A DNA stretch of 64,000 nucleotides from Chamaecrista fasciculata (GCA_003254925.1 QANZ01012023.1:44172-108171), one strand, 5' to 3'; numbered from the stretch's first letter, positions 21,754 to 35,426 are shown. The notes: generated by a model from the sequence alone, not told the origin. A program made the numbers and translations.

Positions 21754-23869
21754 TGTTGGGAAATCACGGCGTGGCGGAAGGGAGAAAAATTAAAATTAAA
21801 TAAAACATGGCGCCAAAAACCAAAAGGTGATTTCCCTACGGATCCGCTAGATGAATTTAAACCGGTGAAGCAAAAGTTATACCTCAAAGTTTCAATCTGT
21901 CTGGTTGAACGATGCAGTTCTGAGAAGTCCACACGGAGCGTCCTTCCTCTGCCAGTAATCCACACGAGCAGTTTGATGGCACCAAGGTGCTAGCCTTCTG
22001 TTCTTTTCTCCAAAAGAAGAAGGGAACTCGATCTACGACTCTTAAAATTCAAGAACAGTTCTTGAACTTTTAGAGGATGGTGGCGTAGGAAAACAAGAAC
22101 ACCTTCTTGTTTTTCTCTCTCTCAAAACCCTAGCTATGGAACAACTCGATTTCTCTCACACTCTTGGAGAAGATGGAGTTTCTCTCTCTAGGTCTAGGGT
22201 TAGGCGATTTTTCCTCTTTTGTCTCACAAAAGGAAAATTGCAAAACTCACTTATGCATTAGCCTAGCCAAAGTCGACTTGCCTAGGTATTTATAGAGTTA
22301 AGGGAATTTTGATAATTATAATTAGGGAATCCCTAAATTATAGGATTATCAAATTATAAAATTATAGGATTACAATAATATTATAATTTTAGGACTTGAA
22401 TTCTCAATTAAAATATTACCTTAATATCTTAATTGAATTCAAAATGCAATCTTATGAGAATCAAATGGAAGATCAAATCTTCCCTTGGACCCACATAAGC
22501 AATGCGCCAACCTCCCCTATTTTCTTTGGAATTTTATAAATCAAAAACATTCCTAACTCTTTGGAAGTCACAACCAACTTATTATCTTCCAAAGATTTTG
22601 AATTAAAATATTACTCTAATATCTTTAATTCAAATTTTGAATCTTTGAAATCTAGATCAAATCTTGAATTTCAAATTCATGACTTTAATTAATAAAACAA
22701 TTCTATTAATTAAAATCCTATAAATGAGGCGCCACCCTCCTTTCAATTTATCCTAATATTAGTGAATTTAATAAATCAATAATCTCCTAACTTTTAGGAA
22801 TCTTATTTAATTTATTATTCCCTAATATTATAATTGTAAATAGATTAATCCCATTAACTATTTAACAATTAATATATTTAAACTTGTCCGACAAATTTAA
22901 ATATCTCAACCGTAGATTTTATTTAAGACAAGACTTTATGTCCCAGACATTTAGCTATGTCTTAAATTGTGTCACCGGAGTGACTCACGAATTAACCCTA
23001 ATTCGTGTCCCTTTAAGCGGTGTCCAGATCCTGCTCATGTGTGACCAAGCAGGCCTCATGTGAAGTTGGCAGCAAGCCATCCCTATGACTCACAAGTCGA
23101 GAGCGGACTCTAGCAAGCCAACACGACTACCCAAAACACGTGAGTTATCGTATTATCAAAATGACCGATTTAACCTTAGTAGCACCTTGTCATAGACCCT
23201 ATTGCCACACGATATCTTGGTTCTGGATAAGGCACGGGAAAGTCATCCTTAATTCAAACCACAACTTTCTCAATTTCCTGAGTTAGTCCCAATTTACTGA
23301 GTGGCCACTCTTTCCTTGGACAGACTCATCGAGGGCGCCAGTTAGATATCTCTCATATCTATGAGGGACAAAATCCCATCTTGGTCAACCACATTCCTCA
23401 GCACTGCAATCAACCAAACCCGTACCTTGCCCTTATGGCTACCCTACTACGGGCAACGTTAGACTATGCCAAAGTTTGACAACTACAACGCCGGAATAGT
23501 CAAGACCTCAAGTCTAAGGCATCGTGACAGGCGTACAGGAGAGATTAGCTAATGACTAAACCCATGCAGGACTTTCCGGGTCAGTCCAACAACTTGTAAC
23601 GCTTTACATAATTGCACCATGACTCTTGTAAAGCATCTAGTGCATGTATCTCCATACACTGAGGTCATGCTGGTCTTAGTTCATTCTCGCTCCCACGAGA
23701 ATAATCGACCAGGGACGGATTTAGATTAATTATCTCATAATTAATCAAGGACGCTATCATAGTAAACATGCTAATAATATGATATCAACATAATTTATCT
23801 CCATAAATTAATCAAAATGTTCAAAACATATACATAAAATGATTGGCCCTAGGGCACAATCTCCAACAG
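21754..23869 (-). repeat. 3' LTR of Copia B
   Basis: 2,116 bp. Ends are GATTTCCCAACA (at 21754) and TGTTGGAGATTG (at 23869) on the minus strand. TATA (22287-22294 region) and near-palindrome AAAGTCGACTTG (22269-22280) are kept. The polypurine tract follows at 23870-23880. It is clearly diverged from the LTRs of A, so B is a different lineage member. Confidence 0.9.
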
Positions 23870-23915
23870 ACTCCCACTTGCACTAGGTACAATCATCAAT
23901 CTAGCTGTTCCTACG

Positions 23916-26900
23916 CTAGGTACACTGATCAATGCGTGTAATCCCCATCGACGATACATGTCGTTCATGTATGACCCGCGCAAGAGGCTTCCTAAGAGGA
24001 TTGGCAACGTTATCCTCGCCTGCTACTTTGCATATCTTTACATCACCTCTGTCAATCATATCTCTGACAAGGTGAAAACGCCTGAGTATATGTTTGGTCC
24101 TCTGGTGGAACCGTGGCTCCTTGCCTTCTGCAATAGCACCACTATTATCACAAAACAAGGTTATGGGATCAGAGATGGTCGGAACCACACCAAGCTCGGC
24201 AACGAACTTCCTAATCCACACAGCCTCCTTCGCTGCATCTGATGGTGCAATATACTTGGACTCGGTTGTAGATTCAGAAACCGTGCTCTGTTTGGAACTC
24301 TTCCAGCTCACGCTGCCACCGTTCAGGAGAAACACATATCCATACTGCGACTTAAAGTCATCTTGGTCGGTTTGGAAACTGGCGTCTGTGTAACCCCTTA
24401 CACATAGCTCCTCATCAGTTCCACCGGATACCAAGAATTCATCCTTAGTTCTTCTCAAGTACTTAAGGATGTTTTTGAGAGCGGTCCAATGATCCTCACC
24501 AGGGTCTTGTTGGAACCGGCTCGTCATGCTCAGGGCAAACGACACATCGAGTCGAGTACACAGCATGGCATACATGATGGATCCTATTGCCGAATCATAA
24601 GGGATGCCACTCATGCGCCCTCGCTCAACAAGTGTCTTGGGACACTGTTTCTTGCTCAAGGTCAATCCATGATTCATTGGTATGAATCCCTTCTTGGATT
24701 CTTGCATACTGAACCTCTTCAGTACCTTATCCAAGTATGTACTCTGACTCAATCCAAGAAGCCTACGAGGCCTATCTCTATAGATTTTGATGCATAGAAT
24801 ATTGGCAGCTTCTCCTAAGTCCTTCATTGAGAATAATTTTCCCAACCAAGATTTCACAATCTCTAAGGTTGGAATATCATTTCCAATGAGCAATATGTCA
24901 TCGACATATAGCACCAAGAACACAATTGTGCTCCCACTAACCTTCTTGTAAACATAAGGTTCATCAGGGTTTTGTAAGAAGCAAACTCTTTGACTACTTC
25001 ATCAAAACGATGATTCCAACTCCGGGATGCTTGCTTCAATCCATAAATGGATCTTTGAAGCTTGCATACCTTGTCTGGTGCCTCTGGACATACAAACCCC
25101 TCGGGTTGTGTCATGTACACATCCTTGGGCAGCCTTCCATTAAGGAACGCTGTTTTGACATCCATTTGCCATATCTCATAGTCATAATATGCGGCTATGG
25201 CAAGGAGGATCCTAATGGATTTGGCCATTGCAACAGGGGAGAACGTTTCGTCATAGTCAATACCATGACGTTGAGTAAACCCGTTTGCAACTAGCCTTGC
25301 CTTGAAGACGTTGACATTGCCATCCATGTCTGTTTTCTCTTTGAAAACCCACTTGCACCCTACGGGTTTTACCCCTTCGGGTGGAGCGACTAAGGTCCAT
25401 ACCTCATTGTCGTACATAGATTGCATCTCAGCCTTCATGGCTTCAACCCATTTCTCAGAGTTGGGGTCCGCGATGGCCTCTTGATAGGTGGTAGGCTCAC
25501 CACGCTCCATGAGCAACACATCCTTGTTTTCAGTCACCTGAAATCCATATCTCTCATGCTGAAAACGTGTCCTATCAGACCTTCGTGGTTCTTGTGTCAC
25601 TAGAGGAGCTTCCACAACATCTTGTGGCTCTTCTCCAGTTTCCGTCTGCGCCTCTGAAGTGTCTTGTGGAACTTGAAATTCTTCAAGCTCTATCTTACTC
25701 CCACTGTTTCTTTTGGAAACCAGATCCCTTTCTAGAAAGAATCCACTTCTGAATACAAACACTTTGTTGTCAGTTGGGTAGTAGACATAATACCCCTCGT
25801 TTCTTTGGGGTATCCCACAAATAAGCACTTGAGGGATTTGGGAGATAGTTTATCGTTAGGCGGTTGCTTAACGTAAACTTCACATCCCCAAACCTTGAGA
25901 TAAGACATAATGGGACTCTTCCCACTCCATATCTCATATGGTGTCTTCTCAACTGCCTTGGACGGAACTCGGTTAAGTGTGAACGCGACAGTTTCTAGAG
26001 CATATCCCCAAAAGGATGGTGAAAGATCAGTTTGACTCATCATAGTTCGAACCATATCCAATAGAGTTCGATTCGTCCTCTCAGAAACACCATTCCACTG
26101 TGGGGTTCCAGGTGGAGTAAGTTGTGAGACTATCCCACAACTTCTAAGATGATCAATAAATTCTTGACTCAAATACTCGCCTCCTCGATCAGATCGAAGG
26201 ACTTTGATTTTCTTGTCATGTTGGTTCTCTACTTCATTTTGAAATCTCTTGAACATTTCAAAAGGCTCTAACTTGTGCTTCATTAGGTAGACATAGCCAT
26301 ACGTACTGAAGTCGTCAGTAAACGTAATGAAATAAGAGTAACCACCTCTAGCATGAGTACTCATGGGTCCACATACATCACTATGTATGATTCCCAATAA
26401 GTCTGATGCCCTCTCACTGTGACCAGTGAAAGGCGCCTTTGTCATTTTTCCAAGCAAACTAGATTCACAAGCATTATATGATTTAAAATCAAATGAGCTT
26501 AGAAGTCCATCTTTATGGAGCTTCTCTAGGCGTTTCTCGTTTATATGGCCTAAACGACAATGCCAAAGGTATGTAGGATTAGGTTCGTTAACCTTAATCC
26601 TCTTCGTATCAATGTTATAGATATCGTTATTACGTCGTTGTTCCAATTTTAAGATGTAGTGATTATCATGCAGATCACCATAAGCAAATAACACATCATC
26701 CTTGTAAATTGAACATCTACCATTCCCATTCACACAAATAAATCCTTCCTTATCCAAATAAGAAAGTGAAATAATGTTAGAACTTAATGACGCTACATAA
26801 TAACAATTGTTTAAAACCAAAACAAGCCCAGTGGGCAAAACTAGCTCGTATGTTCCTACAGCAATAGCAGCAACCCTTGCTCCATTGCCTACTTGTAGGT

Positions 26901-27897
26901 CCACCTCGCCTCTGTTTAGCTTCCTACTGCTTCTCAACCCCTGCACATTTGTACATATGTGAGTACCACAAGCAGTATCTAATACCCAAGTGGTAGGAGT
27001 AGAAAAGTGAACACCTATAACATAGATACCTGAAGTAGAGGCTTCGCTCTTCTTCTTCTTCTTCTTCTTCTTCTTCAGATCTTCCTTATACAGCTTGCAA
27101 TTTCTCTTCCAATGTCCAGGCTTCTCGCAGAAAAAGCAAACTAATTCCTTTGTGGGCTTTGCCTTCTTGGTAGGCGGTGGGTTGGACTTGGCCGCTGGCT
27201 TGGTCTCACCAACCACGACTTTTCCCTTCCTCTTTCCTTGGCCCTTCCCCTTTCCCTTATTCTGAACTAGCAAGACAGTGCTAGGCGCCTTCTTGATGGG
27301 CACCTCAGCAGTCTTGAGCATCCCATGCAGCTTAGAAACAGACTTCTCCATCCCATTCATATTGAAGTTCATGACGAATGGGTCATAACTCCTTGGTAGC
27401 GAGTTCAAGATCACATCCGTCGCAAACTCTTGGGTGATGGGAAATCCCAGCCTAGCCTACCAAGGTGATCTATGTACCCCTTCATCTTTAAGACGTGGGC
27501 ACTCACAGATGCACCTTCTGCCATTTTGCAAGAGTAAAGAGCCTTCGTGGTCTCAAACCTCTCTTGCCTTGCCTGTACTTGAAACATTTCTTTGAGATGC
27601 CTAAGCATTTCATATTCCCCCATGTTCTCCAAGTTCTTTTGGATCTCGGGAACCATGGTGGCCAACATCAGGCAAGCAACGACCATAGAGTCACTTTGAT
27701 GCTTCTCATAAGCATCTCTCTGTGCTCTTGGAGCGTTGGTAGCAGGCTGTTCGGGAATGGGGTTTTCCAGGACATATAGCTTCCTTTCCTGTGTGAGAAC
27801 AATTCTCACATTTCGGAACCAGTCAAGGAAGTTAGTCCCGGTAAATTTATCCTTCTCAAGGATAGATCGCAGTGATAGTGTTGAAACATTGGTTGTC
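23916..27897 (-). pseudogene. Copia B gag-pol, frameshifted
   Basis: All domains are recognisable in order: gag, CCHC knuckle (CFFCEKPGHWKRNC), protease DTACGTH, integrase, reverse transcriptase (YVDD) and RNase H. Frameshifts lie near 27430 (small duplication CCTAGCCTACC), near 25800 (one C short in the ACCCCTCG run) and near 24980 (one C short in GAAGCAAACTC). The expected gag start near 27897 no longer reads ATG; the first usable ATG is internal, at 27809. A lysine-coding GAA/CTT run near 27050-27078 is expanded compared with A. Confidence 0.92.
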
Positions 27898-28852
27898 GCT
27901 GATTCTACAATTAAGATATGAAAAGGTTAATTAGCAGGAAATATAAATATCCACCATTTTATAAAACCCAATAAAATTATTATTAGTGGCTAAGATCCAT
28001 ATTTCACCAAAGTTTACCGTCGCGTAGGCGATCATGCACCCTTAGGTTATTTAGGTAGGTAACTCTTTACCAATCACATCTCATGTGACTCTTAGATCTT
28101 TATGGGACTGTATCATCATATGATACTTATTATGGCATGTTTATCCCATCTAATGCCTTGAGGTCGAAATCTGATTTGATAACCCCATTAAGTCACACAA
28201 TAAAACTTGTGAATGGCTAGGCTAAAAACAACGAGGTCGAAGCCCGACCCCATATCATCAAGGCCCACTAAACACGTGTCACGTAGGCAATCACCGCATT
28301 TAATAAACCAAGATTTCAACGAGGCGTTGCATTGAATAATAAACCAAGATTTCAACGAGGCGTTGCATTGAATCTCCCATTCACCCGTGTCTCCTCAAGG
28401 TCATGGCAGATACGTGTCGCGTAGGCGATCACCGCTCTGCGATGAACAAGATTTCAACAGGGTGTTTTATTGATGGCATTAAAACTTAAGATTTTTTAAA
28501 AGGGTTTAATTTTTAAAAAAAGATTCCGTTTTAATTTAATTTTAAAACCAATTTTAAAATTAAATGAGTTGTGCCATGTGTTTATTTCCCCATGTATCTC
28601 ATACATATAAACACATGCACGAATTTTGTATCTCATACAAGATCCCACACTCGTATCATATACGTTGTAGTGTAAAATTAAATTGCATGTTAAAATTCGC
28701 ACCCCTAGGCATACATCTAGCGCATTGCATCACATACAAAACTAAATGCATAAAACACACCGTGTTTAGATATGGCCCATCTACCCTATAATCCTCTCAA
28801 GCCAATGAGATATTTTTTCTAAAAAGAAAAATAAAAATTACATTGTGAAAAA
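27898..28852 (-). promoter_or_regulatory. Copia B 5' leader, with hairpin repeats and a 36-bp duplication
   Basis: The three leader words are at 28019-28033, 28278-28292 and 28416-28430. The first and third read GTCGCGTAGGCGATC; the middle one has two changes (GTCACGTAGGCAATC). A 36-bp tandem duplication (28302-28337 and 28338-28373) explains why the last gap is 138 rather than 102 bp. The leader is cut off at 28852. Confidence 0.7.
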
Positions 28853-30973
28853 TGTTGGGAAATCATAGGGTCGGCGCAGCGGAAAAACACGGTAAATTGA
28901 AAAATTTTGGCTTCCCTATGATTCCTTCCAGGATCCACTATCAATATTTATATCAGTAAAGAAAGAAATTTACCAAAATTCAATCAGTGCTATCGGATTC
29001 GCGAGTTGAGAAGTCCACTTGACGCGTCCTTCCTCTACCGGTAATCCACACGAGCAGGTTGATGGTACCAAGGTGCTAGCCTTCAGCTCTTTTCTCCAAA
29101 AGAACTTAGGAACTCTATCTACAGTTCTTAGTGATCAAGAACAGTTCTTGAACCAAGAAAAACTATCAAGAACAATTCTTGATCTTTTGGTATAGGTGGC
29201 GCAAAAACCAAGAGGCTCACTCTCGCAAAACCCTAGCAACAAGCCACTCGAATTCTCTCTCACTCTTGGAGAAATTCAGGTTTCTCTCTCTAGCTATGGA
29301 GTTGTGCGATTTTCTCTCTAGACACACTTGAGAAGAAAAGCAAAAATTCACTTGAGTGAATCATAGCCTCAAAATCGACTTTGCTAGGTTAATTATATAA
29401 AGTTGGGGAATTGATAATTATAATTCGGGAATCCCTAAATTATAGGATTATCAAATTATAAAATTACGAGATTACAATAATATCACAATTTTAGGACTTG
29501 AATTTCTAATTAAAATATTACCTTAATATTTCAATTCAAATTCAAATTGCAATCTTTGAGAATCAAATGGAAGATCAAATCTTCCCTTGGGTCCCACAAG
29601 TGCAATGCGCCATCCTCCTCTCTTTTCTTGGAATTTTATAAATCAAAAATAACATTCCTAATTCTTAGGAAGTTATAACCAACTTATTATCTTCCAATGA
29701 TTTTGAATTAAAATATTACCCTAATATCTTTAATTCAAATCTTTTGAATTTGAAATCTAAATCAAATCTTTAAATTCAAATTCATGACTTTAATTAATAA
29801 AACAATTGTATTAATTAAAATATCTCTCATGAGGGGCCACCCTTTTCCTAATTTATCCCAATATTAGTGAATTTAATAAATCAATAATCTCCTAACTTTT
29901 GGGACCATTATCTAATTTATTATTCCCTAATATTTTAATTGTAAATAGATTAATCCCATTAAATATTTAACAATTAATATATGTAAACATGTCCCACAAA
30001 TTTAAATATTACAACTGTAGATTATATTTAAGACAAGACTTTATGTCCCAGACATTCAGCTATGTCTTAAATTGTATCACTGGAGTGACTCACGAATTAA
30101 ACCTAATTTGTGTCCCTTTAAGCGGTGTCTAGATCCTGCTCATGTTTGACCCAGCAGACCTCACGTGAAGTTGGCAGCAAGCCATCTCTATGACTCACAA
30201 GTCGAGAGCGGACTCTAGCAAGCCATCACGACTACCCAAAATACGTGAGTTATCGTTTTCATCGAAACCGACTTAACCTTAGTACTTCCTTGTCATAGAC
30301 CCTTTTTGTCGCACGATATCTTGGTCATGGATTAGGCACGGGAAAGTCATCCATAATCCAAACCACAACTTTCTCGATCTTCTTGAGTTAGTCCCATTTT
30401 CTTGAGTGGCCACTCTTTCCTTGGACAGACTCATCGAGGGCGCCAGTTAGATATCTCTCATTTTATGAGGGACAAAATCCCATCTTGGTCAACCACATTC
30501 CTCAGCACTGCAATCAACCAAACCCGTACCTAGCCCTTATGGCTACCCTGCTACGGGCAAAGTTAGACTAGGCCAAAGTCTGACAACTACAACGGCAGAA
30601 TAATGAAGACCTCAGGTCTAAGGCATCGCAACAGGTGTACAGGAGAGACTAAGCTAATGACTAAACCCATGCAGGACTCTCCGGGTCAGTCCAGCAACTT
30701 GTAACCACTTACATAATTGCACCATGACTCTCGTAAAGCATCTAGTGCATGTATCTCCGTACACCGAGGTCATGCTGGTCTTAGTTCATTCTCGCTCCCA
30801 CGAGAACAATCGACCAGGGACGAATTTAGATTAATTATCTCATAATTAATCAAGGACGTTGTAATAGTAAACATGCTAATAATATGATAACACATTAATT
30901 TATTTCCATAAATTAATCAATATGTTCAAAACATATACATAAAATGATTGGCCATAGGGCACAATCTCCAACA
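28853..30973 (-). repeat. 3' LTR of Copia C
   Basis: 2,121 bp, ending GATTTCCCAACA at 28853 and starting TGTTGGAGATTG at 30973 on the minus strand. The palindrome near the TATA box is degraded (AAAATCGACTTT near 29371-29382). The sequence after 30973 is the polypurine tract of the same element. Confidence 0.9.
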
Positions 30974-31041
30974 TACTCCCACTTGCACTAGGTACAATCA
31001 TCAATCTAGTCGTTCCTACACTAGGTACACTGATCAATGCG

Positions 31042-33117
31042 TCAAATCCCCATCGACGATACATGCCGCTCATGTATGACCCGCGTAAGAGGCTTCGTAA
31101 GAGGATCAGCAACGTTATCCTCGCCTGCTACTTTGCATATCTTTACATCACCTTTGTCAATCATCTCTCTGACAAGGTGAAAACGCCTGAGTATATGTTT
31201 GGTCCTCTGGTGGAACCGTGGCTGCTTGGCTTGTGCAATAGCACCACTATTATCACAAAACAAGGTTATGGGATCAGAGATGGTCGGAACCACACCAAGC
31301 TCGACAACGAACTTCCTAATCCACACAGCCTCCTTCGCTGCATCTGATGGTGCAATATACTTGGACTCAGTTGTAGATTCAGAAACCGTGCTCTGCTTAG
31401 AACTCTTCCAGCTCACGCTGCTACCGTTCAAGAGAAACACGTATCCAGACTGCGACTTAAAGTCATCTTGGTCGGTTTGGAAACTGGCGTCTGTGTAACC
31501 CCTTACACATAGCTCCTCATGCGCCCTCGGGAAACAAGTGTCTTGGGACATTATTTCTTGCTCAGGGTCAAGCCATGATTCATCGGTTTGAATCCCTTCT
31601 TGGAATCTTGCATACTGAACCTATTTAGTACCTTATCCAAGCATGTACTCTGACTTAATCCAAGAAGCCTTCGAGACCTATCCCTATAGATCTTGATGCC
31701 TAGAATATAGGCAGCTTCTTCTAAGTCCTTCATTGAGAATGATTTCCCAACCAAGACTTCACAATCTCTAAGGTTGGAATATCATTTCCAAAGAGCAATA
31801 TGTCATCGACATATAGCACCAAGAACACAATTGTGCTCCCACTAACCTTCTTGTAAACACAAGGTTCATTAGGGTTTTGTAAGAAGCCAAACTCTTTGAC
31901 TACCTCATCAAAACAATGATTCCAACTTCGAGATGCTTGCTTCAATCCATAAATGGATCTTTGAAGCTTGCATACCTTGTCTGGTGCCTCTGGACATACA
32001 AACCCCTCGGGTTGTGTCATGTACACATCCTCGAGCAACCTTCCATTAAGGAACGCTGTTTTGACATCCATTTGCCATATCCCATAGTCATAATATGCCT
32101 GTTTTGACATCCATTTGCCATATCCCATAGTCATAATATGCGGCTATGGCCAGGAGGATCCTAATGGATTTGGCCATTGCAATAGGGGAGAACGTTTCGT
32201 CATAGTCGATACCATGACGTTGAGTAAATCCCTTTGCAACTAGCCTCGCCTTAAAGACGTTGACATTGCCATCCATGTCTATTTTCTCCTTGAAAACCCA
32301 CTTGCACCCTACAGGTTTTACACCCTCGGGTGGAGCGACTAAGGTCCATACCTAGTTGTCGTACATAAATTGCATCTCAGCCTTCATGGCTTCAACTCAT
32401 TTTTCGGAGTTGGGGTCCACGATGGCCTCTTGTTTTCAGTTAGCAGAAATCCATATCTCTCAGGCTGAAAATGTGTTCTATCAGATCTTCGTGGTACTTG
32501 TGTCACTGGAGGAGCTTCCACAACATCTTGTGGCTCTTCTCCAATTTCCGTCTGTGCCTCTGATGCGTCTTGTGGAACTTGAACTTCTTCAAGCTCTATC
32601 TTACTCCCACTGTTTCTTTTGGAAACAAGATCCCTTTCTAAAAGGAATCCACTTCTGACTACAAACACTTTGTTGTCAGTTGGGTAGTAGACATAATACC
32701 CCCTCGTTTCTTTGGGGTATCCCACAAATAAGCACTTGAGGGATTTGGGAGATAGTTTATCGTTAGGTTGTTGCTTAACGTAAACTTCACATCCCCAAAC
32801 CTTGAGGTAAGACATAATGGGACTCTTCCCACTCCATATCTCATATGGTGTCTTCTCAACTGCCTTTGACGGAACACGGTTAAGTGTGAACGCGGCAGTT
32901 TCTAGAGCATATCCCCAAAAGGATGGCAGAAGATCGGTATGACTTGTGCTTCATTAGGTAGACGTAGCCATACCTACTGAAGTCGTCAGTGAACGTAATG
33001 AAATAGGAGTAACCACCTCTAGCTTGAGTACTCATGGGTCCACATACCTCACTATGTATGATTCCTAATAAGTCAGATGCCCTTTCACTATGGCCAGTGA
33101 AACGCGCCTTTGTCATC
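31042..33117 (-). pseudogene. Copia C pol remnant with several deletions
   Basis: RNase H, reverse transcriptase (YVDD kept; the next residues read ILLFGN) and part of integrase, split over several frames. Compared with A there are deletions at about 31520 (roughly 210 bp), 32434 (roughly 75 bp) and 32938 (several hundred bp, integrase catalytic core lost). A tandem duplication of about 43 bp lies at 32056-32141. It cannot encode an active protein. Confidence 0.88.
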
Positions 33118-33447
33118 CGGGATCCTGAGTATGTAGACGAAACCAATTATGATGTAGAATTGTGTCTTGGGAAGATGTATCAAACTAAAGATTCTTTCAA
33201 GCTAGCTGTCAAATTATTTTCGATTAAGTGTCGGCGAGATTTCATTATATACAAGTCAGGCGTCACAGCTGAAGAGTACAGATGCAGGCACTATTTGAAA
33301 CCGCCGTATAAATGCCCGTGGAGGTGATCATAGTTCTTTGTGTCCTCCCAGTGACGAGAATCAAGATCATCGAAAACTTGATTCAGACGTCATCGCATCT
33401 CGGATTGTAGGGCTGGTTAGTGACCACATGATGTGGAGTGAGTTTGG
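33118..33447 (+). pseudogene. MULE transposase, piece 1 (N-terminal DNA-binding region)
   Basis: Reading from 33122: a segment with GKMYQTKDSFKLAVKLFSI, RRDFIIYKS, RCRHY and CPWR, which is the layout of the MuDR-type N-terminal zinc-binding domain. After a +1 shift at about 33325 the next frame gives DHRKLDSDVIASRI, as expected between this domain and the catalytic core. Its own start is missing at the 33117/33118 junction. It is cut at 33447 by Copia D and continues at 51988. Confidence 0.8.
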
Positions 33448-35377
33448 TGTTGGGTAATCCAGGCGCCAGAACGCAGCGGAAGCAAAACGTAAAATTAAAA
33501 TTTTTAGCGCCAGGCCCAAGATTTCCCGAACAGATCCGCTAGTTGAATTTAAAACCTGTTAAGATAGTGGTATACCTCATGAGTTCCAATCGGCTTGGTT
33601 GTACGGGACGTGTGCTAGAAGTCCACTCGTAGCGTCCTCCCTCCGCCGGTATTCCACACGAGCAGCTTGTCGGGCACCAAGGTGCTAGCCTTCTATTCTT
33701 TTCTCCAAAAGAACCAGGGACTCGTTCTATAGTATTTGAATTCAAGAACTCTTTCCCGAATCAAAACAAAAGTGGCGCAAGGGGAGAAGAAAGGGGCAAG
33801 AACTCTTTCTTGTTTTTCCTCCTCTCAAAACCCTAATTTTTGGTGGTGCAAATCGAATTTCCTAACACCTTAGGCAAACTCGATTTTTCCTCTCTCTAAA
33901 CTCTAGGGAGCCAAAAATTTTCTCTCACTTAAATGAGCTAGGGTGCCAAGTTGACTTGGCCTACTCTATTTATAGACTTTGGGGAGTTTGATGATTATAA
34001 TTAGGGAATCCCTAAATTATAGAATTATCAATTTATAAAATTATGAGATTACAATAATATCACAATTTTAGTACTTGAATTTCTAATTAAAATATTACCT
34101 TAATATTTCAATTCAAATTCAAAATGCAATCTCTGAGAATCAAATGGAAGATCAAATCTTCCCATGGGACCCACTAGAGCAATGCGCCATCCTCCCTCCT
34201 TTATCTTGGAATTTTATAAATAAAAAATATTCCTAATTTTAGGAAGTCATGATTTTCCAAAGATTATGAGTTAAGATATTACCCTAATATCTTTGATTCA
34301 AATCTTTTGAGATCTTCATCAAATCTTTTGAATCAAACTCATGACTTTAATTAATAAAACATTTTTATTAATTAAATGCCCTATGAGGCGCCACCCAGAC
34401 ATTTTTAAATATATTACAACTGTAGATTATTTAAGACAAGACTTAAAGTCCCAGACATTTTGCTATGTCTTAAATTGTGTCACCGGATTGACCCACGAAT
34501 TAACCCTAATTTGTGTCCCTTTAAGCGGTGTCCTGATCCTGCTCATGTGTGACCCAGCAGGCCCCACGTGAAGTTGGCAGCAAGCCATCTCTATGACTTA
34601 CAAGTCGTGAGCGGACTCTAGCAAGCCATCACGACTACCCAAAACACGTGAGTTATCGTTTTTACCAAAACCGACTTAACCTTAGTACCTCCTTGTCATA
34701 GACCCTATTGTCCTACGATATCTTTGTCATGGATTAGGTGCAGGAAAGTCATCCATAATCAAACCACAACTTTCTCGATCTTCTTGAGTAAGTCCCAATT
34801 TACTGAGTGGCCACTCTTTTCCTTGGATAGACTCATCGAGGGCGCCAGTTAGATATCTCAAATTTAATGAGGGACAAAATCCCATTTTGGCCAATCCACA
34901 TTCCTCAGCATGGCAATCAACCAAACCCGCACCTAGCCCTTATGGCTACCCTGCTACGGGCAACGTTAGACTACGCCAAAGTTTGACAAATGCAACGCCG
35001 GACTAATGATGACCTCAGGTCTAAGGCGTCGTGATAGGCGTACAGGAGAGGCAAGCTGATGACTAAACCCATGCAAGACTCTCCGGGTCAGTCCAGCAAC
35101 TTGTAACCCTTTACATAGTTGCACCATGACTCTCGTTCCAGCATCTAGTGCATGCATCTCTATGCACCGAGGTCATGCTGGCCTTAGTTCATTTTTTCTC
35201 CCACGAAAACAATTGACCAGGGACAAATTTAGATTAACTATCACATAATTAATCACGGACGCTATCATAGTAAACATGCTAATAATATGATAACAACATT
35301 AATTCATCTCTATAAATTAATCCATATGTTCAAAACATATACAAAAATTGATTGGCCCTAGGGCACAATTTCCAACA
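33448..35377 (-). repeat. 3' LTR of Copia D
   Basis: 1,930 bp. Compared with the 5' LTR it lacks roughly 170 bp after GGCGCCACCC near 34396. TATA (33967-33974) and a one-mismatch palindrome CAAGTTGACTTG (33947-33958) are present. The polypurine tract follows at 35378. Confidence 0.92.
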
Positions 35378-35426
35378 GACTCCCACTTGCACTAGGGTAC
35401 AATCATCAATCTAGCTGTTCCTACTC

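Larger units (their letters stand above)
21754..28852 (-). mobile_element. Copia retrotransposon B, truncated at its 5' end
   Basis: 3' LTR, polypurine tract, broken gag-pol and most of the leader are present on the minus strand, inserted into the LINE. The leader stops at 28852, where the LTR of Copia C begins. Primer site and 5' LTR are absent from the window. The left flank is TAATT (21749-21753), but no partner duplication can be tested because the far end is lost. Confidence 0.9.
28853..33117 (-). mobile_element. Copia retrotransposon C, 3' half only
   Basis: A whole 3' LTR plus the C-terminal two thirds of pol, inserted in the leader of Copia B. It stops abruptly in the GAG-pre-integrase/integrase region at 33117, where MULE sequence on the opposite strand begins. 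The 5' LTR, gag and leader are missing. Confidence 0.88.

Noticed and set aside
28853..30973. 5' LTR partner of Copia B
   Set aside because: No primer site lies next to it, the leader of B stops abruptly at its edge, and a polypurine tract follows it; it is the 3' LTR of a separate element C.
33539..33745. 68-codon frame repeated at 50107-50313
   Set aside because: It recurs only because both LTRs of Copia D are copies; it spans the R/U5 part with no domain.
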